Of a stretch of 12,276 bases of DNA, positions 1 to 6,800 are shown one piece after another (the stretch's first letter is position 1; each line of letters starts with the position of its first letter). The position numbers and the translations under genes were made by a program. This DNA is from Bifidobacteriaceae bacterium (GTDB taxonomy: Bacteria; Actinomycetota; Actinomycetes; Actinomycetales; WQXJ01): NCBI GenBank assembly GCA_031268115.1, contig JAIRXV010000190.1, positions 1-12,276 on the forward strand, given 5' to 3'. Below the pieces are notes generated by a model. It was not told the origin of the DNA. It saw nothing but the letters and a program-made list of their open reading frames with translations, and searched no databases.

Positions 1-147
1 GTGTGGCAGCTGCGAGCCAGCATCACCGCCTACGACGCCGTATATGTTGCGCTCGCCGAAGAACTGGACGCGACACTCCTCACAACCGACCGGAAGCTGG
101 CGAAGCAAGCATCCGCCCTCGCAAATTGCCCCGTGCTTACGCTGTGA
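1..147 (+). CDS. PIN-domain ribonuclease toxin, VapC-like (C-terminal fragment, 5' end outside window)
   Basis: Reading frame 1 is open from the first base to TGA at 145-147 and gives 48 residues typical of the end of a PIN domain. The stretch ITAYDAVYVALAEELDATLL is followed by TTDRKL, so the third and fourth acidic positions of the VapC active site are visible as D12 and D30 of the fragment. VapC proteins are Mg2+-dependent endoribonucleases that cut tRNA or rRNA and are held inactive by a co-encoded VapB. The start, the first catalytic Asp and any partner antitoxin lie upstream of the window. This frame has family-like sequence, whereas the overlapping frames 2 and 3 are Arg/Pro-rich and look like shadows. 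The family call is firm; toxin activity and the partner are inferred. Confidence 0.85.
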   Translation: MWQLRASITAYDAVYVALAEELDATLLTTDRKLAKQASALANCPVLTL

Positions 148-187
148 CAAGCGGCAACGGTCGGGTTGGGAGCAGGATTTCGCCTTT

Positions 188-211
188 ATCCGACGCGCTT
201 CGCGCACGGAT
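188..211 (+). terminator. candidate hairpin terminator after the vapC-like fragment
   Basis: ATCCG (188-192) pairs with CGGAT (207-211), and inside them CGCG (194-197) pairs with CGCG (201-204) around a three-base loop, with small unpaired bases between the two stems. It begins 41 bases after the stop codon at 147. There is no U-run after it, so termination is inferred from position and structure only. Confidence 0.35.
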
Positions 212-421
212 CGTCACGGGAAGAGCGGGGGCGCCCATCCCACCCTCCGGCCGTCACCTATCTAGCCTGCTGTGGCTCACTGGAACTGGAGCCGAGGGAG
301 TGTGTCTTCAGGCCATAGGTTCGCTGTCATCCGCCGCCGATGGCGTCCCCACCCGCGTCCTAAATGTCACCGCGCCACCGCCCGTCCTCCCAACACCCGC
401 CGAGGCCGAAGGCGGCAAAAC

Positions 422-446
422 GACGATGGCGATTGCCGCCATCGTC
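422..446 (-). repeat. perfect 10-bp hairpin, possible minus-strand terminator
   Basis: GACGATGGCG (422-431) and CGCCATCGTC (437-446) are exact reverse complements around a five-base loop. Read on the minus strand the hairpin is followed by GTTTTGCC, a short T-run. That fits a weak intrinsic terminator for minus-strand transcription, but no minus-strand gene is evident to its right before 993. It could also be a protein-binding palindrome. The structure is certain; its role is open. Confidence 0.5.
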
Positions 447-634
447 CATGGGCCCCTGACGGGCATTCCGTGGAGTTGTAGTGCCGCGTGCCAGGTTGGG
501 ATGGCCAAGCAACGCCCGTAGCCCCGCTCGCGTCCCATCGGCCCAAGGTCTGACCGCGAGGTAAGCCCAGGTGGAGGTGGTGAAGACGCCACCACAGGGC
601 GCCGTGTCTTGCTCTGCCCCCAACCGACGCGAAT

Positions 635-656
635 GTGAGAAAACGATCACTTGTGA
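635..656 (+). promoter_or_regulatory. candidate operator half-sites upstream of the GH2 promoter
   Basis: GTGA (635-638), TCAC (647-650) and GTGA (653-656) make two overlapping inverted repeats just upstream of the candidate -35 box. TGTGAG also occurs twice (634-639 and 652-657) at an 18-base interval. The 8-base gap between GTGA and TCAC does not match the 6-base gap of Crp/GlxR sites, and no clean LacI-type palindrome is present, so I do not name a regulator. Confidence 0.25.
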
Positions 657-666
657 GCGAACGCGT

Positions 667-693
667 TTGACTTGCGGGGGGGGGCATCATACT
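667..693 (+). promoter_or_regulatory. candidate promoter of the GH2 gene with a G9 tract in the spacer
   Basis: TTGACT (667-672) matches the -35 consensus in five of six bases and CATACT (688-693) resembles a TATACT-type -10 box. The spacer is 15 bases (673-687), shorter than the usual 17, and contains nine consecutive G (676-684). The predicted start of transcription is near 700, leaving a leader of about 130 bases. This is the best sigma70-like pair in the region upstream of 834. Assignment rests on sequence match alone. Confidence 0.45.
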
Positions 694-817
694 TGCCGCA
701 CTTGGAGAGACCGCGGCACCTGAGCTTCTCCGGGCGCCGGTGAAACGGCGGCGGGTGCCGAGTTGCCGCGCCACGCCGACTGGCGGGTTCGCGGCTCCAA
801 ATCGACATACCTCGAAC

Positions 818-824
818 AAAGGAG
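818..824 (+). promoter_or_regulatory. ribosome binding site deciding the GTG start of the GH2 gene
   Basis: AAAGGAG ends nine bases before GTG at 834. It selects this GTG, which directly precedes a classic signal peptide, over any downstream start. Confidence 0.8.
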
Positions 825-833
825 TGAGGCACC

Positions 834-3800
834 GTGAGGTTAAGAACGACATGGAGAACGTTGCTGTCCATAGCAACCGCGACCGGTTTGGTCGCAACAG
901 GCTGTGCGGTGAGCGCGCAGGCGGCACCGTCTCAGGTACCGACGATGGCGGCTGCCCAGACTCAGGCGGCCCAGACTCAGGGCGATGTGGCACTGGATGG
1001 GCGCAGCGTGGACTTCAACGACGGCTGGAGGTTCTGGCTGGGGAATGTCCCCAACGGACAGAGTGAGTCTTTGGACGATTCGGACTGGCAACAGGTTCAG
1101 GTGCCCCATGACTGGTCCATTCACCTGGATTTCAATCTGCGCTCCAATGGCGGAGCTACGGCGGGTTGGCTTGACGGTGGAGTCGGGTGGTACAGGAAGA
1201 CCTTCACCCTTCCGACATCGGCGGCCGGTAAGCGGATCACGGTGGACTTCGATGGGGTTCAGACGGTGTCGACCGTGTGGGTCAACGGCGTCGAGGTAGG
1301 AACTAACTACTACGGCTACACGGCATTCAGTTTCGATGTGACGGCAGCACTCAAGGCGCCTGGCCAGCCCAACGTCATCGCCTTGCGCGCTGAGAACCCT
1401 CAGCCTGGGTCCCGCTGGTACGCGGGGAGCGGCCTCTATCGGGATGTGACGTTGACCGCAACCGATCCGATCTATGTGGACCGAGACGGCACGTTCGTCA
1501 CCACCCCGAACCTGGCATCGAACTACGCCCAGGGGAAAGCGGTGGTGAACGTCAAGACCCGAGTCAAGGGCCTGACCTCCCAAACTGCTGCGATGCTGCG
1601 GACCGAGATTCTGGACGCATCGGGCGCCGTGATCGCCTCCGATGAGACCGCCGCTGCGGACCTTGCCGCCGAATACACCCACGAGCAGAACCTCACAGTC
1701 GCCGGTCCGCACCTGTGGTCCATAGAAGATCCGTACCTTTACCGGGTGGTCTCGAGCGTGCGAGTCGACGGACAGGTCCTGGACCGCTATGAAACTGTGA
1801 CCGGCCTGCGTTGGTTCGACTTTGCGGCCGACGATGGGTTCTCCCTCAACGGCCAGTGGATGAAGATCAAGGGCGTGTGCCTGCACCACGACCTTGGCGC
1901 TCTGGGAGCCGCCGTGAACCGCCGCGCCACGGAACGGCAGCTAGAGATCATGAAGTCGATGGGGATCAACTCGATCCGCACGTCCCACAACCCCGCATCG
2001 CAAGTGTTGATCGACTTGGCCAACCGGATGGGTTTGACCGTGATGGAAGAGGCCTTCGACACGTGGGATCAAGGCAAGAACGCCAACGATTTTCACTTGT
2101 ACTTCAACGCCCACGCGGAGAGCGTCATCAAAGCGATGGTGAACAGGGACAAGAACGCGCCGTCCGTGATTATGTGGTCAATAGGAAACGAGGTCGCGTC
2201 CCCCACTGGGTCGGTGGCGCGCTCCCTTAACGCCTGGGTCAAGGAAGTGGACACGACTCGGCCAACCACCCTCGGAGACTACCGTTTTGCTCAGGCCGGG
2301 TCGCGGGCCGCGTGGCAGGAGGTGGACATTCCCGGCCTCAACTACGCCAAGACAGCTGATTTCGCGACCATACGTTCCCTGCACCCCACCAATCGGGTTC
2401 TTGGGACGGAGAGTTCTTCCGCTATCCGATCCCGAGGGTTCTACTTCACCCCAGACAGAACGCTGATCGCCGGGACTCACCCGGATATCCGCCAGGCGTC
2501 CTCCTACGACAACCATTTGATGAACTCGTTCGACACCACCGCATCGCAGACATGGAAGTTTGTGCGCGATGAGAAGTACGTGCCGGGGGACTACATCTGG
2601 ACCGGTTTCGATTACATCGGCGAGCCCTTACCCTACAGCGAAACGAACCCCCCATTGGACGCGAAAGAGACCGCAAAAAGTTCCTACTTTGGAATCGTAG
2701 ATTCGGCCGGGTTCCCTAAAGATATCTATTATTTCTATAAGGCCCAGTACACCGATATCCCCACCGTGCACCTGTTGCCTCACTGGAATTGGTCGCGTGG
2801 TCAGACCGTCCAGGTGTGGGCATATTCCAACGCCGAGGAAGTGGAATTGTTCCTCAACGGCCGTTCCTTGGGGGTACGCGAATTCGAACACAAAACAACC
2901 GGCTACGGGCTGGACTACCTGGAAACCGACAACGGCAAGCTGTATCTCCAGTGGGACGTGCCGTTCGAGCCGGGTGAGCTGCGGGCCGTCGCCTCAACCG
3001 ATGGCGAAGTGGTTGCCGAAGACGTGGTGGCCACCGCTGGACTAGCGGCGGGGTTGGCCCTAACCCCGGACCGCCGGGTGATCGCCCCTGACGGTGAAGA
3101 TCTGTCCTTCATCACGGTCGATGTTGTCGACGCCAGCGGCACCATGGTCCCCTCCGCCACCAATCGGATAGCTTTCGAGGTTCAGGGCGGCACCATCGCC
3201 GGCGTAGACAACGGCAACGCCATCAGCTTGGAGCGGTACCAGGACACCAATCAGCGCCGGGCGTTCAGCGGTAAAGCCCTGCTGATTGTCGCCTCGGACG
3301 GCAGCGGAGACCCCATCCGTGTGACGGCCACAAGTCCGGGCCTGGCCTCGGGGACCACAACCGTTCATGCGATGACCGCCGATGGCGATCCGGAACTGGT
3401 GGAACTGCTGCCCACCGCCGTGACGGTCGTCAAAGGTGGGCAGTTGACGCTGCCCAACACGGTCACCGGGGTCTACTCGGATAGCACTGAGGTCGAGCTG
3501 CCTGTCTCATGGCAGGGCGTCGATCCCGCTCGGGCCGCCGCGATCGGTCAGTTCGATGTGACTGGGAATGTCGCAGGTACTCCACTCACGGCGACCGCCA
3601 CGGTGACGGTGATCGATATAGCCGCGGTCGAGGCCTATTCGACAGTCACGGCCGTTGGAACGTTTCCGATCCTGCCGAGCAGGATTGCGGTCTACTACAC
3701 CGATTCCTCCCAGGCGCAGGCCGATGTCACTTGGGACACGATCCTCCCGGGAGATTTAGCGGTGGCGGGCTCGGTTGAGGTTTCGGGGGTGGTGGCTGGG

Positions 3801-6800
3801 ACGGCGTTGCCAGCCAAGGCGGTCATCCGGGTTGTGGTCCCCGGCCCGTCCATCAATATCGCCCGGACCTCGGGCGATCCGTCGGTCGCCGTCACTGCGT
3901 CCCACACGAATATCGGCGATTCGTTGGCCCACGTCAACGACGGGACCATCGTCTACGCCTCCAGCCCAAAGAACCGTTGGACCAACTGGCCGGACGACGG
4001 CGGCACCTATCGCGGGCCGGATGACTGGATCGCGTTCAGGTGGGCCACCCCGAATCCGGTGGATCAGATCAAGATCCACTTCTCGGGCACGACAACAGGT
4101 TGCGTCGATGGCAACACGACGACTCTGGGGATCGAACTTGAGGGCGCTGACGGCACCGTTGTCCCAGCGGCGAATCTGGTTCGCTCGCTGGTCGACACCC
4201 GGCCCACCAACGCACGGATAGTCACCTTGACCTTCGACCGGGCGTTGGCGCAACGGGTTGTCCTAAACGTGCATAATCCCGCCACGCAACCGTCGTGTGT
4301 CGCGATCACGGAGATTGAGATTCCCTCCGTCACGGTGGCTGCGAACAGCACGGCCGAGTTGACGGACCTGCGGGTCGCGGGCAGCACCGTTGCGGACTTC
4401 GCACCCGAGACCGGTGACTACGCCATCGACCTCGAGTGGGATGCCGAGAACCCGGCCGTCACGGCGACCGCGGCGGATAACGCCAGGGTCACCATCGTCC
4501 CGGCGGCCGGGGTGCCCGGCATCGTCCGTGTCATGGTGGTTTCCGAAAACGGCCTTGTCCAGCGGAATCACACGATCACTCTCACCAGGCGAAAGGCTCC
4601 GCTGGGACAGGTGAGTCTGGGTGTCACCGGCGGTGGGACCATGGCCGAGGACACCACTGCGCCGCTGGAACTGACGGTGACAGATCTGGCCGATGCCGTT
4701 CTGGCACCGGGCGAGTACACGGTCGCCTATTCCACGTCCGATCCGGCGGTGATCCGGTTGGACGGGTCCACGGTTTTGGCGGTGGGACCCGGGCAGGCGA
4801 AAGTCAAGGCCACCGTCACCTATCTCGGTGTCACCGACGATTCCAACGAGGTGACCCTTGCGGTCACCGAGGCGGACCCACCCAAGGTGCTGACCGGGTT
4901 CGGGCCGGTCGGCCTGAAGGTTCCGCTTGGGCAAGCTCCCGCTCTGCCAGCTCGAGTGACGGCCACCTATGATCGCGGCCTGGCGCGCGAACTGCCCGTG
5001 GTGTGGGACGCCATCGACCCCGCTGCGTATGGCAGCATCAACGTGTTCACGGTGGCCGGAACGGTTGCGGGTACAGGTCTGAAACCCGTGGCTCGGATCG
5101 AGGCGGTCGGCGTGATCGCGGTGCAGAACGTTGCGACCGCCACGATCGTGGGAGAGCCGCCACGGCTGCCTGAGCGGGTCACTGTTTATTACTCAGACGG
5201 CACGGACCAGCCACTGCCCGTTACCTGGGGTGCGGTGAACGTGGAACTCCCTGGCGTGGTCAATGTTCAGGGCAAAGTTGACGGTGTGAGTGGATTCAGC
5301 GCGCGAGCCGCCGTCCGGGTGTCCGGAACTTACATCAACAACGGTGGCCGGGACGTATCTTCGTTCCGGAACGGCTACACGCTGCCTGCCCTAGAGGCGT
5401 CCTACACCTTCACCGATGACCGTTTGGTCCACATCAATGACGGGATCGTCTCGTATACGAACAGTCCCAAGAACCGTTGGACCAACTGGACCCCGGACAC
5501 CCAGAAACGGGCGTCAGATTGGATCGACTTCACGTTCGGGATGGAGACCGAGACTGCCTACTACATCGACGAGGTGAAGATTTACTGGGTGCTGGACCAG
5601 TGGGCTTCGGTGCCCAATCTCACCCTGCAAGCCTGGGATGGTAGCGGATGGGTGGCTGTGACGGGCCAGGCGGCTCAGACGGTCAGCTCGTCCACGAGCG
5701 GAGCCGAAGTGGTCTACACCTTCGACAAAACGGCCACGTCCCGCCTGCGCTTGGCTATGGACGCCATCCCGCGGGCCGATCAATACCTGTACCGCACCAT
5801 GATGATCACCGAGGTTCAGATCTTCACCGACGGGCTGATCGCCTCCAGCGCGGCCCAACTGTCAAATATCTTCATTGACGGCGTGAGTCTGCCCGAGGTC
5901 GATCCTGGCGTTGCCGACTACACGTGGTACTCCACGGCCGTGCCGGAGGTGACGGCGAGCGCCGGCGACAACGCCTCGGTCACAGTGGTGCCCGCGATTG
6001 GACTCGATGGAGTCACCCGCGTCATCGTCACCTCGGAAGACGGAGCGGTCACCACCGCCTATCGCCTCCACCTGCCCGCCGGTGCGGCAGTCACGGGTGT
6101 CGACGTGGATCCGTCGGCCTTGACCCTGGATGTGGGTGCCCAAGCGCCGATGGCGGCGGTGGTCGAACCAGCGGACCGCACCGACAAGAACGGCCAAGTG
6201 GCATGGTCCTCATCGGATAGCGCCGTGGCGACAGTCTCACCCGATGGGACCGTGGTTGCAGTGCGTCCAGGTCAGGCCACGGTTACAGCCACCACCTGGG
6301 ATGGGGGTTTCACGGATTCCGTGTCGGTGACGGTGCGGGATCCTGGGGCCTTGCACGGGTTGTTGCAGGTAGCCGAGACGATGCTGGGCCTGGGGGCCGG
6401 GGTGTACACCTCCGACTCGCTGGATCAGCTGAGTCAGGCGATCCTCGCTGCGGAGGCAGTGTTGGAGTCCGATGGCGGCCAAAGCGCGATCGATGCGGCC
6501 TTGGGTAGCGTCCAGGCGGCGCTTAACGGGCTGACACTCGCGACTCAGACCGGTGCGCTGGCAACTCTGGTTGCAGCGCTCGACGCGGCAGGACCGATCC
6601 AAGGCAACTACACCGCCGCGAGTTGGGCGCCTTACGCGGCTGCGTTGGCCCAGGCCCGAGGGTTGTTGGCGTCGGGATCGGATCCGGCCCAATCCGATGT
6701 CGACGATGCCGTGACCGCGTTGCGGGGTGCGATCAACGCCTTAGTGGTTGAGGTCCGCTTGGAGGCCGTCCGCGCGTTGGTCGATGCGATCGACACGGCC

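Larger units (their letters stand above)
148..833. other. long non-coding stretch upstream of the GH2 gene
   Basis: About 690 bases without a convincing gene. The open frames here (for example 367-993 on the minus strand and 3-521 on the plus strand) translate to Arg/Pro/Ser-rich sequence with no recognisable fold. What it holds: the hairpin at 188-211, a short frame at 278-298 reading HWNWSRG (a GH2 motif, see findings), a perfect hairpin at 422-446, GTGA/TCAC half-sites at 635-656, a candidate promoter at 667-693 with a nine-G spacer, a structured leader at 714-760, and a ribosome binding site at 818-824. If the 667-693 promoter is used, the mRNA leader is about 130 bases long. Confidence 0.6.

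Noticed and set aside
634..657. Crp/GlxR-like site (TGTGA...TCAC)
   Set aside because: The gap is 8 bases instead of 6, so it was listed only as unnamed half-sites.
367..993. 208-residue minus-strand open frame in the intergenic region
   Set aside because: Ser/Pro/Arg-rich, no ribosome binding site or homology that I recognise, and it runs into the coding start of the GH2 gene.
840..1889. 349-residue minus-strand open frame opposite the glycosidase start
   Set aside because: Antisense shadow; the plus strand encodes signal peptide and GH2 motifs here.
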